DNA from: a virus
Strand: one strand, 5' to 3'
Length of the DNA stretch: 24,817 bases
Virus record (IMG/VR): IMGVR_UViG_3300027971_000210
Location: 1 to 24,817 of that record
Part shown: one piece after another, positions 1 through 6,748 of the stretch
How the letters are laid out: each line of letters opens with the position of its first letter
How positions within the stretch are numbered: position 1 is the stretch's first letter
Notes under the pieces: generated by a model
Databases searched by the model: none
Seen by the model: only the letters and a program-made list of their open reading frames with translations
Told to the model about the DNA's origin: nothing
Translations under genes and position numbers: made by a program

Positions 1-77
1 TGCAGAAATTAACGGCCGAGTGCCTGGCTGTGCTCGAGCAGATCAGTTTGATAAGCCAACTGGAGGACGGGAAATGA
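1..77 (+). CDS. C-terminal end of an upstream gene (partial)
   Basis: An open frame enters from the left edge and ends at a TGA at 75-77, giving about 24 C-terminal residues rich in Leu, Glu and Gln (ending SQLEDGK). The stop overlaps the start codon of the next gene as ATGA, the same junction seen repeatedly in this operon, which is the main reason to treat it as coding. There is too little sequence to name a product. Confidence 0.55.
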   Translation, partial: QKLTAECLAVLEQISLISQLEDGK

Positions 78-469
78 GCAAGGCATCCCGCGAGAAGGGC
101 AAGCGTGGCGAGCGCATGTTCCGCGACATCTGCCGTGAGGCCGGCTTCGTGAAGACGGAGCGCACTGGCTGGCATCAGTCTTTTTCGGGGAATGCGGCGC
201 CTGATTGCAGGATAGCGGAGCTTCCGACGATCTGGCCGGAGGTAAAGTTCGTTGAGGCGCTCAACGTCCGCGCTGCCTACCGGCAGGCCGAGCTGGCCGC
301 GGCCATCGGCATGACGCCTGTCGTGTTTCACAAGACGAGCCGTGGCGAATGGTTGGCCACCCTGTCGGCCCAAGACTTTCTAGGAATTTTGAGGCGGAGC
401 GACCTGGTCGAGTGGCCAGCCGACGCCTCGGACAGCGAACCGCTCGGTGCGCCGGCCGCTGCAAACTAA
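74..469 (+). CDS. Holliday junction resolvase-like PD-(D/E)XK nuclease
   Basis: A 131-residue protein with the layout of phage/archaeal Hjc-like resolvases: a basic start with a GE pair (E13), a PD at 43-44, an EVK at 56-58 and a conserved Gln at 71 in YRQAEL. Together these make a complete PD-(D/E)XK active site, so metal-dependent DNA cleavage is expected, probably of branched or recombination intermediates in the host cytoplasm. The start at 74 is preferred over the upstream ATG at 20 because it has a GGAGG seven bases before it and overlaps the previous stop as ATGA. The SSB-like, exonuclease, primase and helicase genes downstream fit a replication/recombination role. A restriction-like or repair nuclease of the same fold is the alternative. 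Activity is inferred from motifs only. Confidence 0.8.
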   Translation: MSKASREKGKRGERMFRDICREAGFVKTERTGWHQSFSGNAAPDCRIAELPTIWPEVKFVEALNVRAAYRQAELAAAIGMTPVVFHKTSRGEWLATLSAQDFLGILRRSDLVEWPADASDSEPLGAPAAAN

Positions 470-495
470 GCACCATAAAGAGAAAGAGAACACAT

Positions 496-1023
496 ATGGC
501 AAAGATACCAACATCATCCGGCGGCCTCGGCGCCCTCGGTGAACCACCACCGGCTGGGACATACCTCGCGGTGTGCGTAGACGTGATCGACCTGTACGGA
601 GTCGAGCGGAAGAAGTTCCAGTCCGAGGAGACTGAGTTGCAGGACGTGACCCGTTTTGTCTTCGGCGTGAAGACGAAGAGCGGTGCTCTGCACAAGATCG
701 CTACTCGCGAGTTCAAGATCAGCGGCTCGCCCAAGTCGAACCTGACCAAGTTCATCAAGGCGTGGACCGGCGAGAATCCGAAGGCTGGCGCAGACACGGC
801 CGACCTCAAGGGCCGCGGGGCGCAGATCACCGTCGCTGCCGAGGAAGCCCGCAACGGAAAGACCTACAACAACATCTCCGGCATCGCGCCGGTGATGGAC
901 GGCCTCGAGGACAAGGTGCCGCCGGTCAACTCGTTCGCCAACATTGGTGGGACAACGGCAAAATCGGAGGAGTCCGAGATGGCGTTTCTGGGTGGTCAGA
1001 AGAGCGGGGGCGACCCGTTCTGA
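496..1023 (+). CDS. Phage SSB-like protein with DPF tail
   Basis: A 175-residue protein with the pattern of phage single-strand-binding-like/DUF669-type proteins: an N-terminal PAGTYLAV strand, a central beta-rich region (residues about 20-75) with the SGSPKSNLTKFIKAWTG segment, and an NGKTYNNISGIAP strand near residue 130. The last 25 residues are low-complexity and end GGDPF, like the acidic or aromatic tip with which bacterial SSB recruits partner enzymes. I chose ATG 496 over the longer frame from 349, because the extra N-terminus lies inside the previous gene and reads like out-of-frame sequence. It lies between two nucleases in the replication module and probably coats ssDNA. Family assignment is by pattern; ssDNA binding is inferred. 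Confidence 0.65.
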   Translation: MAKIPTSSGGLGALGEPPPAGTYLAVCVDVIDLYGVERKKFQSEETELQDVTRFVFGVKTKSGALHKIATREFKISGSPKSNLTKFIKAWTGENPKAGADTADLKGRGAQITVAAEEARNGKTYNNISGIAPVMDGLEDKVPPVNSFANIGGTTAKSEESEMAFLGGQKSGGDPF

Positions 1024-1102
1024 GGAATAGGGGCGGGGAGGCAACGCGGCCAACTTTCGACGGGAAGCCGCAACCCCTCCGCCCCGCAACCGCTACGATT
1101 GC

Positions 1103-1930
1103 ATGGCTATCCTGACAAAGTCCGTCTCGGACTCAAGCCACTGGTATTCCCTCGACGGAAAACCAGTCCACACCCAGCCGACAAAAGACGGCGAGGGACA
1201 ACGGCCGACAACGCTGCGTGACGCCCGGAAGCTCATGCTTTTGCCGTCGGTGACTTCCATCATAGGTATCCTCGACAAGCCACAACTCACCCGCTGGAAG
1301 ATGCGCGAGGTGGCCAAGGCGGCCATCAACATCCCGCCGCCGCAGGGCGAGGAGCCGCTGGAGCGGTTCGCGGATCGTGCCATCGAAGCAGCGATGAACC
1401 AAGTCGGTGATGCGGCCGAGCTGGGATCCAAAATCCACGCGGCCATCGAGGATCTCCTGCGCGGCAGCGCCGAGGAGCCGGCCGAGGAACTGCGGCCATA
1501 CGTCAAGCCGGTCTTGGAATGGATGAAGTCCGTCGGCGTGAAGGTGACGCATTCTGAAATTGTCCTGGTGAATGCCGTCCACGGCTTCGCCGGCCGAGTT
1601 GATGCGCTGTTCACATGGGGCGACGGCTTCGGGAAGTTGGGCATCCTCGACTTCAAGACGAAGAAGACAAAGGCAGACGAGAAGGTCGAAGCCTACGACG
1701 AGCACACGCTCCAGTTGGCAGCCTACGCAGCCACCCACTACGGCGCCGAGCACCTACAGCATGTGGTGGCGGCCAACCTGTTCATCAGCTCGACCGAGCC
1801 GGGCCGCCTGGAAGTCGTGAAGCACGACAAGGAGAAGCTGGTGGCGGCCTACGAGGCTTTCACGCAGATGGCGTCCATCTGGCGCTTTCGCAAGGGCTAC
1901 GACCCGCGGCCTTGGAAGGAGGCGGAATGA
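1103..1930 (+). CDS. RecB/Cas4-like PD-(D/E)XK exonuclease
   Basis: A 275-residue nuclease with all motifs of the RecB-like PD-(D/E)XK superfamily in order: GSKIHAAIED (H112), SEIVLV (E152), FAGRVDAL (D167), GILDFKTKK (D183 and K185) and the QLAAYA motif (Q204). Phage versions resect DNA ends or degrade one strand during recombination-dependent replication. No Fe-S cysteine cluster is present, which argues against Cas4 proper. The start at 1103 lies about 80 bases after the SSB-like gene with no strong Shine-Dalgarno. The stop overlaps the next gene as ATGA, and an AAGGAGG inside the end of this gene serves the next start. An exonuclease next to an SSB-like protein suggests they act together. 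I am confident in the fold, less in polarity or substrate. Confidence 0.85.
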   Translation: MAILTKSVSDSSHWYSLDGKPVHTQPTKDGEGQRPTTLRDARKLMLLPSVTSIIGILDKPQLTRWKMREVAKAAINIPPPQGEEPLERFADRAIEAAMNQVGDAAELGSKIHAAIEDLLRGSAEEPAEELRPYVKPVLEWMKSVGVKVTHSEIVLVNAVHGFAGRVDALFTWGDGFGKLGILDFKTKKTKADEKVEAYDEHTLQLAAYAATHYGAEHLQHVVAANLFISSTEPGRLEVVKHDKEKLVAAYEAFTQMASIWRFRKGYDPRPWKEAE

Positions 1931-2127
1931 CAAACTGGATACCCTCCGACCAGGAACTGCCGAGCAACCCGCGTTGTGTGCTGGCGACCGATGGCGAGGC
2001 ACATTTCATCGCTGTCTACGAGGGCGAGGGCGTGCTGAATGACGCCGAATGGTCCGAAGCGTACACGGGCGACGAGATCATCTGGGTCATCACTCACTGG
2101 ATGGAACTGCCGGAGGTGCCGGAATGA
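1927..2127 (+). CDS. DUF551-like small protein
   Basis: A 66-residue protein starting with the NWIPSDQELP motif and ending with ITHWMELPEVPE, the two hallmark ends of the DUF551 family that is common in early regions of phages. Between them is a short beta-rich stretch with LATDGEAHFIAVYEGEG. The function of DUF551 is not known to me. The start overlaps the previous stop as ATGA and is preceded by AAGGAGGCGGA, a strong ribosome binding site, so it is almost certainly translated with its neighbours. Confidence 0.8.
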   Translation: MTNWIPSDQELPSNPRCVLATDGEAHFIAVYEGEGVLNDAEWSEAYTGDEIIWVITHWMELPEVPE

Positions 2128-2294
2128 GTCCACACATCGACAGCGCCGTCCTGCGCCTGGCTAAAGAACGCAACGAGGCACGCGAGCTGGTGCGCCGGCT
2201 GGCCTATGCACCCGAAGACACCGGAAGCCAGGTGCGCTACGACGCGCTCCTCGAGGCCGTGCGGGCTGTTAAGCGGTGGAAGGAGGGGGAATGA
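2124..2294 (+). CDS. Small helical early protein, unknown
   Basis: A 56-residue protein that looks wholly helical and rich in Arg and Glu (LAKERNEARELVRRL, then LLEAVRAVKRWKEGE), probably a short coiled coil. No family recognised. ATGA overlaps at both ends and a GGAGG before the start support translation as part of the early operon. It may be a small host-interaction protein, but nothing in the sequence shows that. Confidence 0.65.
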   Translation: MSPHIDSAVLRLAKERNEARELVRRLAYAPEDTGSQVRYDALLEAVRAVKRWKEGE

Positions 2295-2488
2295 GCGACA
2301 CGCCCGAGACGGACGCGCAGGCCCGCGGCACCATTGCATTCTACTCGTGCGCTGCCGTGCCTGCCGACTTTGCCAGGCGGCTGGAACGCGAGCGCGACGA
2401 GGCACGGCTGCAATACAACACGACGTTGGTGTTTTGCCAGTCGCTGGTGAAGGCGCGTCTGGAAGAGATGGAGGTGGCAGGTGAATAG
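2291..2488 (+). CDS. Small phage early protein (SDTPETD / RRLERERDEAR type)
   Basis: A 65-residue protein beginning MSDTPETDA and followed by VPADFARRLERERDEARLQ, a combination I recognise from many small phage proteins of unknown function: a T-P-x-T-D N-terminus, then an FARxLER helix continuing as a coiled coil. The role is unknown. ATG 2291 overlaps the previous stop as ATGA and has GGAGGGGGA directly upstream. The in-frame ATG at 2276 lies inside the previous gene and is less likely. Confidence 0.7.
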   Translation: MSDTPETDAQARGTIAFYSCAAVPADFARRLERERDEARLQYNTTLVFCQSLVKARLEEMEVAGE

Positions 2489-2678
2489 CGGAGGCTGGGG
2501 GAGCAACCCCAACAAGTACCTGTTCCGCAACGGCAATGGTTGGTGGATGCGCGTGCAGCCATACGATCCGATTAAGGCCGAGCGCCTAACATTTAACCTA
2601 AAGACCCGCGACCTCGAGGAGGCGCGTAAACGCCGCGACGAGATGATTGCGGTGAATGAGTGGAGGTTTTCGCGATGA
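2481..2678 (+). CDS. Free-standing integrase arm-type DNA-binding domain
   Basis: A 65-residue protein starting at GTG with a GGAGG upstream. The body (KYLFRNGNGWWMRV, a turn, LTFNLKTRDLEEARKRRDEMI) matches the three-strand-plus-helix arm-binding domain at the N-terminus of tyrosine recombinases, in which a xWWxR strand, a LxTxD turn and an EA-x2-R helix contact arm-type sites. No catalytic domain follows: the stop overlaps the next gene as ATGA. It is therefore either a stand-alone DNA-binding regulator or a remnant of an integrase. The well-kept start, ribosome binding site and overlaps favour a functional small protein. The domain call is by pattern and not verified. Confidence 0.6.
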   Translation: MNSGGWGSNPNKYLFRNGNGWWMRVQPYDPIKAERLTFNLKTRDLEEARKRRDEMIAVNEWRFSR

Positions 2679-3064
2679 CTGCCGAATTACCAGGCATCTC
2701 GGAGCACTTGGCCGTTGAGAAGGCAGCCGCCCAAGATCGGTGGCGGGACAAACTGGACGAAGACAATCTGCGCTCGATGCGGACGTGTTGGCCCGAGTGG
2801 TATGGCCCGAAGGTCGGAATGACGGCGCAAGTTAAGTCGCCGGTTGTCTTCAGTATCACCGAGGGCGAGATGCGCTATCACGCTGGCGCTCCTGTAGTGC
2901 TGGAGGCGCATGACGGTCTATATTGGACCGCTCGCGTCGAATACGGCGACCATTGCCCGATTGCGCCGATATACAATGGCCACCGGCTCCGCTTGCGGAT
3001 GATGGACATTTGGCCGCCGGTATATGAGTTGCGAGAGCAACGATTTGGGGAGGATGCAAAGTGA
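2675..3064 (+). CDS. Hypothetical early protein
   Basis: A 129-residue protein that I do not recognise. The N-terminal 50 residues are helical and charged. The C-terminal 75 are beta-rich with several aromatic residues (LYWTARVEYG, MMDIWPPVYEL). There are no membrane segments and no clear catalytic motif. ATG 2675 overlaps the previous stop as ATGA and follows TGGAGG at a good distance; the GTG at 2660 is a less likely alternative. It precedes the primase with a 4-base overlap, so it may belong to the replication unit, but that is only context. Confidence 0.65.
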   Translation: MTAELPGISEHLAVEKAAAQDRWRDKLDEDNLRSMRTCWPEWYGPKVGMTAQVKSPVVFSITEGEMRYHAGAPVVLEAHDGLYWTARVEYGDHCPIAPIYNGHRLRLRMMDIWPPVYELREQRFGEDAK

Positions 3065-3942
3065 GCAAATTTCTCTCCTGGTGCCGCAACCCGAACAAGC
3101 GAAAGCGCGTGACGCCGAGCTTGCATGGGCAGATCTACCATTGGGCATGCCTGCTGCGTGACGACGGCATGTCTCACCCTTGGGCCTATCGCATCATCCG
3201 CCAGATGGTGGACTCGATCCGCGAGGAAAACGGGCGCTTCACGCCTGACAGGGAGATCCTGTCGGCCATCCAGTATAGCTATGAGGTGACGCCGTCCACC
3301 GGCTCGGAGCGTGTGCGGCCGTGGCCGATGCCAAACCGCACATTGCAGGCCGAGTGCCGCCGGCTGTCCAAGGCGCGCAACTGGAACCTCGAGCAACTGC
3401 GGGAGGCGTCGGCGCTGGATGCCAGCACGGCCGACACAGCCGAGCCTGCGTGGTTCCTGCGGGCGATGCTCAGGGGAGAGCTTGTCTGCGTTGGGACCGG
3501 CGTGTCCAAGTTCACCACGGCACCCCTTGTCGGGATTTCCGACCAACTGCGTCTCTACGAGTTCGTCGTGCCGTCGGCCATGTCAGCCCTTGAGGGAAAG
3601 CGCAAGAGCGACGGCGAGATGTCGGCGCACACGATGGACAACACCGGGCCTCGACAGAACATCGTGGTGGAATTTGACGACGGGGCAACCCTTGATGAGC
3701 AGGCCGCCCGCCATATCTGGCTCTCCGACTTCCGCCAGCTACGGATGGTGGTCTTCAGCGGAAGTAAGAGCCTGCATGGCTGGTACAAGGCCCAGAACGA
3801 GGCCGACGACAGGAAGTTCATGGAGGAGGCGGTGAGGATGGGAGCCGATCCCAAGACATGGCTCAAGAGCCAGTTCGTTCGGATGCCCAATGGGCAACGG
3901 GAAGACGGAACAATTCAACGAGTGGAGTTTTTCGATGCGTAA
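3061..3942 (+). CDS. Archaeo-eukaryotic-type (AEP) DNA primase
   Basis: A 293-residue protein. The N-terminal 190 residues are mostly helical and unrecognised. The C-terminal 100 carry AEP-type motifs: IVVEFDD at 201-207 (motif I, with Glu where the first Asp is usual), VVFSGSKSLHGWY at 230-242 (motif II, S237 and H239), SQFVRMPNG at 270-278 and QRVEFF at 286-291 (motif III acid E289). Such proteins make primers, and sometimes DNA, at phage forks. The GTG start at 3061 overlaps the previous stop and follows GGGGAGG. The replicative helicase gene begins inside its last codons, so the two are probably translated together as a primase-helicase pair. The core is short and at the extreme C-terminus, so unusual boundaries are possible. 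Confidence 0.75.
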   Translation: MSKFLSWCRNPNKRKRVTPSLHGQIYHWACLLRDDGMSHPWAYRIIRQMVDSIREENGRFTPDREILSAIQYSYEVTPSTGSERVRPWPMPNRTLQAECRRLSKARNWNLEQLREASALDASTADTAEPAWFLRAMLRGELVCVGTGVSKFTTAPLVGISDQLRLYEFVVPSAMSALEGKRKSDGEMSAHTMDNTGPRQNIVVEFDDGATLDEQAARHIWLSDFRQLRMVVFSGSKSLHGWYKAQNEADDRKFMEEAVRMGADPKTWLKSQFVRMPNGQREDGTIQRVEFFDA

Positions 3943-5176
3943 ACTTCACGGAGCACAACCAGTAGGCGAGGAGGCGTTCATGGCGGCCAAGGCCCAAGGC
4001 GGCCTGCTGCCGACCAACATTGAGCACCTCAAGGTGGCCGACAACCCGGACGGGACAAACGACCAGGACATCGATGGCCTGCCGCCGTGGCTCACCGGCA
4101 ACCAGCTCTTCGCCCTTAAGTCGGAGACGCCGGGCCTGCTCATATGCGGGCCGGATGGCTCGGAGAAGGGCGCCATCCTTCGACAGAAGCGCAAGCTGGT
4201 CATCGGTGGCGGTTCCAAGATGGGCAAGACATGGACGCTGTGCGATCTGGCGCTGGCCGTGGCCTCGGGTGGCCTCTGGCTGGGCAAATACAAGTGCGAG
4301 CAGGGAGCGGTGCTGTATGTGAACCTTGAGTTGGATGGATCCACCGCCGGCCGCCGCATGGAGTGGATCGCCTCATTCCGCGGGCTGACCGAGGACGAGC
4401 AGCTTACCAAGCCCGTCTCCGACAATCTCCTGACATGGAACCTGCGCGGCAAGTGCTACGACCTCTCTATCATGCTCTCCTCGGCCCGCCAGAGGCTCAA
4501 GGACGTGCCGGGAGGGCTGAAGCTCATCATCCTCGACCCGATCTATAAAACATACGGTGGGCGTGACGAGAACGCGGCCGGCGACATGGCCAGCCTGATG
4601 CTCGAGCTGGAGCAGTTTGCCGACGACTGCGGGTCGGCCATCGCCTTCGCGGCTCACTTCAGCAAGGGCAACCAGGCAGCCAAGTCGGCAATGGACCGCA
4701 TCAGCGGATCGGGCGTCATCGCCCGCGATCCCGACGCCATTGTCACATTCACAGACCACGAGGATGAGGGATGCTTTGTCATGGAGGCCAGCCTGCGCGA
4801 GTTTGCCCCGGTGCCGTCCACCGTTTTCGAGTGGGTCTGCCCGGTGCTGAACCCGCGGGACGATCTGGACGCCTCCAAGCTGCGACAGGCAGGCAAGGCG
4901 GCCATCTCCAAGGCTCCAGAGCGGGCCGAGGCCGTCAGGGTGGCGCTGGTGGCCAATGGTGGCGAACTGCCGCGAAAGTCGGCGCTGACGGCTGCCATCA
5001 AGACCTGTGGAAAATTCCCAACCGATAGCCTCATTAGGGCTTGGCAGGCATCCATCGAACGTCAGGAAAATCTGTTGGCCGAGACAGGCATTGAAGAGGT
5101 GGAATTTGGCAAAAATCAGATGCCTCTTTGGCGTCTAAAGTTGGCCGATAGAAAGAACTCAAATGACCCGTTTTAA
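3935..5176 (+). CDS. RepA/RecA-like hexameric replicative helicase ATPase
   Basis: A 413-residue P-loop ATPase: Walker A GGGSKMGKT at 91-99, a catalytic-Glu strand YVNLEL at 128-133, Walker B LKLIILD ending at D201, and a sensor-like AAHFSKG with H237. This is the RepA/DnaB-like RecA fold (AAA_25) found as the ring helicase in plasmids and phages. About 110 further residues may form a helical or winged domain. The C-terminus ends SNDPF, the same DPF end as the SSB-like protein. ATG 3935 was chosen because GTGGAG lies just upstream and the overlap with the primase is only eight bases; the ATG at 3890 would overlap by more than 50. It is expected to unwind DNA at the fork with the primase. Confidence 0.85.
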   Translation: MRKLHGAQPVGEEAFMAAKAQGGLLPTNIEHLKVADNPDGTNDQDIDGLPPWLTGNQLFALKSETPGLLICGPDGSEKGAILRQKRKLVIGGGSKMGKTWTLCDLALAVASGGLWLGKYKCEQGAVLYVNLELDGSTAGRRMEWIASFRGLTEDEQLTKPVSDNLLTWNLRGKCYDLSIMLSSARQRLKDVPGGLKLIILDPIYKTYGGRDENAAGDMASLMLELEQFADDCGSAIAFAAHFSKGNQAAKSAMDRISGSGVIARDPDAIVTFTDHEDEGCFVMEASLREFAPVPSTVFEWVCPVLNPRDDLDASKLRQAGKAAISKAPERAEAVRVALVANGGELPRKSALTAAIKTCGKFPTDSLIRAWQASIERQENLLAETGIEEVEFGKNQMPLWRLKLADRKNSNDPF

Positions 5177-5188
5177 GCCCATTTTGCT

Positions 5189-5222
5189 CACACACACACC
5201 CTATAGGGTAAATGTGTGTGTG
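5189..5222. repeat. CA/TG inverted repeat around a CCCTATAGGG palindrome
   Basis: A ten-base alternating CA arm (5189-5198) is the exact reverse complement of the TG arm at 5213-5222. Between them is the perfect palindrome CCCTATAGGG (5199-5208) plus four unpaired bases. It begins 13 bases after the helicase stop and can form a long hairpin or cruciform. It could be a replication origin element, an operator or an mRNA-processing hairpin. There is no T-tract, so it is not a classical terminator. Confidence 0.6.
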
Positions 5223-5243
5223 GGCGAGTTCCCGAAAGACAAA

Positions 5244-5269
5244 GGACGGACGTGCCTTACGTCCCGTCC
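5244..5269. repeat. GC-rich hairpin GGACGGACGT / ACGTCCCGTCC
   Basis: The left arm at 5244-5253 pairs with the right arm at 5259-5269 with a single bulged base and a five-base loop (GCCTT). It lies 22 bases after the CA/TG inverted repeat and before the likely start of the next gene. No T-tract follows. It may be part of the same origin or regulatory element. Confidence 0.5.
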
Positions 5270-5310
5270 GACCCATGTCTGGAGGGCCAATCGACAATAG
5301 CCAAAAACCC

Positions 5311-5514
5311 ATGAAAAAAAGACAACGAAAAGCACTGGCCGAATTGAGGGAAGGCAGGCCAACCCTCAACAACGCCGAACCACCAGCCTGGCTGACTCTA
5401 GCCGTCGGGCCAGATGTGGCATTGGCGGCCGAGATGTTCGAGGCCGCTGCCATTGAACTGTCTGAAGGTGTGACGCTACGGCTGACTGAGCGGCCGACGA
5501 AGGAGGCCGCGTGA
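5311..5514 (+). CDS. Small hypothetical protein
   Basis: A 67-residue protein starting MKKRQRKAL, basic at first and then helical (ALAAEMFEAAAIELSEG). No family recognised. The frame is open back to ATG 5212, but those extra codons are made of the two inverted repeats and look non-coding. ATG 5311 is preferred because TCGACA lies exactly 14 bases upstream, one mismatch from the TTGACA-N13-17-start arrangement seen at many other genes here. ATG 5275 is a third option. The stop overlaps the GTG of the next gene. Confidence 0.5.
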   Translation: MKKRQRKALAELREGRPTLNNAEPPAWLTLAVGPDVALAAEMFEAAAIELSEGVTLRLTERPTKEAA

Positions 5515-6092
5515 TTGACACAGCCAAAGCACAAATGCTCGGAGGAGATCCAGCGGACAGGAAGGAGGCCAGCTACTGGCCACAATACCAGGACAAAGCG
5601 GAAGACCTGTGGGCTGACGATTGGACAAAGATGTGCCGCATTATGGGTGTGGTGGTGGCGGCCGAGGCCATAGAGGCCGGCAAGAGGGCGCTGACCAATG
5701 CGCTCACGGCTTACGACCAAGAAACTGTCAGGGCAGCACAGAGAGACGCTGTCACACGCTTCATGCTTCAGGCCAGGCAAGTGTCGGCCTGCCCAGACTT
5801 GGCCTACTTCGTGGCCTGTTGGCAGCTGGCCTTTGAGACGGACGAGGAGGGAGAAAGCCAGACAGCTGTTGCCAATGAGTTTGGCCTGACAAGGGCCGCC
5901 GTGAGCAAGAGGGTGGTGGAGATACGCAAGGCCGCCACAGGCAATACTATCGCACGCAGCCAGAAGAGCCGCTCGGCGGCCAAAACTTACCAGCTCCGAC
6001 AGCTAATCGTCGGGGCTACACGCAAGAGAATAGACCTAACCAACCAAGAGAAAGAGAGACTACAACTATGGACATCAACGGAAAAATCCTGA
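5511..6092 (+). CDS. Helix-turn-helix DNA-binding protein
   Basis: A 193-residue protein with a clear helix-turn-helix at about residues 117-140 (TAVANEFGLTRAAVSKRV followed by a basic helix), similar to those in sigma region 4, TrfB-type or small-terminase proteins. The N-terminal half is helical; the C-terminus is basic. Likely a transcriptional regulator of the late genes or an origin-binding protein, given its place between the replication and packaging modules; neither role is proven. GTG 5511 has AAGGAGG and overlaps the previous stop. Alternatively ATG 5535, nine codons in, has TTGACA exactly 14 bases upstream (5515-5520), matching the motif at other starts. The 3' end overlaps the next gene by 25 bases. 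Confidence 0.65.
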   Translation: MIDTAKAQMLGGDPADRKEASYWPQYQDKAEDLWADDWTKMCRIMGVVVAAEAIEAGKRALTNALTAYDQETVRAAQRDAVTRFMLQARQVSACPDLAYFVACWQLAFETDEEGESQTAVANEFGLTRAAVSKRVVEIRKAATGNTIARSQKSRSAAKTYQLRQLIVGATRKRIDLTNQEKERLQLWTSTEKS

Positions 6093-6556
6093 CCGTCATA
6101 TCGGTCGAACAACTGCGGGCGATCTCAGATCAGATCCGCGAACACAAGGCCGGGGCCATCGGCTCCATGAAGTCAGCCCTTGAGCTGATGCACGAGCAGG
6201 GTGCCCTATTGATCCAAGCAGAGCTGGAGCTTGGCACGGCGTTTGATGCGTTCGTCGACCAACTCGGCAACCACGGCGTCGATCCCATGCAGGCGCGGGC
6301 TAACCTCAAACTGGCCAAGAAGCACAAGGCACCAGCCAGTTTGTTCAGCGACCCTAACTCAGCTAGGCAGTTGGTCCTTCAGAACTTTGCCCCACCTCAA
6401 CCGGCCAAGCCCGAGATGCCAGAGCGTTCGGCTCCCGCTTTCAGCCTCACCTTCCACCTCAACACCGACCCGCTTGAGTGGAGCAGGGAGATGCGGGCCG
6501 AGTTCCTGACCAAGGCCAAGCCTGTGGTCAAGCTGGTGGAGGAACTCAATGGGTGA
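6068..6556 (+). CDS. Hypothetical protein, helical N-terminus
   Basis: A 162-residue protein. Residues 10-95 look helical (ISDQIREHKAGAIGSMKSAL, ELMHEQGALLIQAELELG, then a QARANLKLAKK helix), a layout loosely like DUF3102/KfrA-type phage regulators but not close enough to name. A Pro-rich linker (about 110-125) leads to a C-terminal part with FSLTFHLNTDPLEWS and a final helix. Upstream is AAAGAGAGACTACAACT with only a purine-rich stretch for ribosome binding. It overlaps the previous gene by 25 bases and ends tail to tail with the minus-strand gene, sharing 11 bases. Confidence 0.6.
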   Translation: MDINGKILTVISVEQLRAISDQIREHKAGAIGSMKSALELMHEQGALLIQAELELGTAFDAFVDQLGNHGVDPMQARANLKLAKKHKAPASLFSDPNSARQLVLQNFAPPQPAKPEMPERSAPAFSLTFHLNTDPLEWSREMRAEFLTKAKPVVKLVEELNG

Positions 6557-6743
6557 GCATCTGCAGCGAGACTGCTATCAATCCAAATAAGAAAATAGCA
6601 GCAATCAAACAACCAACGAAGTGGACAGGGTCAGTAGCTGGCGAAACTTGGTTGTCTGGTTTGAACGTGTGTCCGCACCCAGGACAAAGCTTTGCCGTTG
6701 TTGAAACTTCACGAGCGCAGGAAGGACAGGGGAACAAGCTCAT
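6546..6743 (-). CDS. Zinc-ribbon single-pass membrane protein
   Basis: A 65-residue protein and the only convincing minus-strand gene. Residues 5-24 form a compact zinc ribbon with CPSC (6-9) and CPGC (20-23) and the usual EVSTTAKLCPGCG spacing. Residues about 41-61 are a single hydrophobic membrane helix (VGCLIAAIFLFGLIAVSL). Such small ribbon-plus-helix proteins occur widely in bacteria, usually without known function. The ribbon probably faces the cytoplasm with the helix in the inner membrane. Opposite orientation, its own promoter-like element and a host-type architecture suggest an accessory 'moron' gene, perhaps expressed in lysogeny and altering the host envelope; that is inference. 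No Shine-Dalgarno is visible upstream of the start. Confidence 0.75.
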   Translation of the reverse strand: MSLFPCPSCAREVSTTAKLCPGCGHTFKPDNQVSPATDPVHFVGCLIAAIFLFGLIAVSLQMLTH

Positions 6744-6748
6744 GACAT

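Noticed and set aside
1103-1930. Cas4 and hence a CRISPR-related gene
   Set aside because: The RecB-like motifs are present but the Fe-S cysteines of Cas4 are not, and there is no cas neighbour or repeat array; a phage exonuclease fits better.
5212-5310. N-terminal extension of the small protein to ATG 5212
   Set aside because: The 33 extra codons consist of the two inverted repeats, with no ribosome binding site; ATG 5311 has a motif copy at the standard spacing.
6572-6601. CTGCTAT ... ATAGCAG inverted repeat
   Set aside because: It falls in codons for repeated Ile-Ala residues of the minus-strand membrane helix, so it is probably a by-product of coding, with a 16-base loop and no T-tract.
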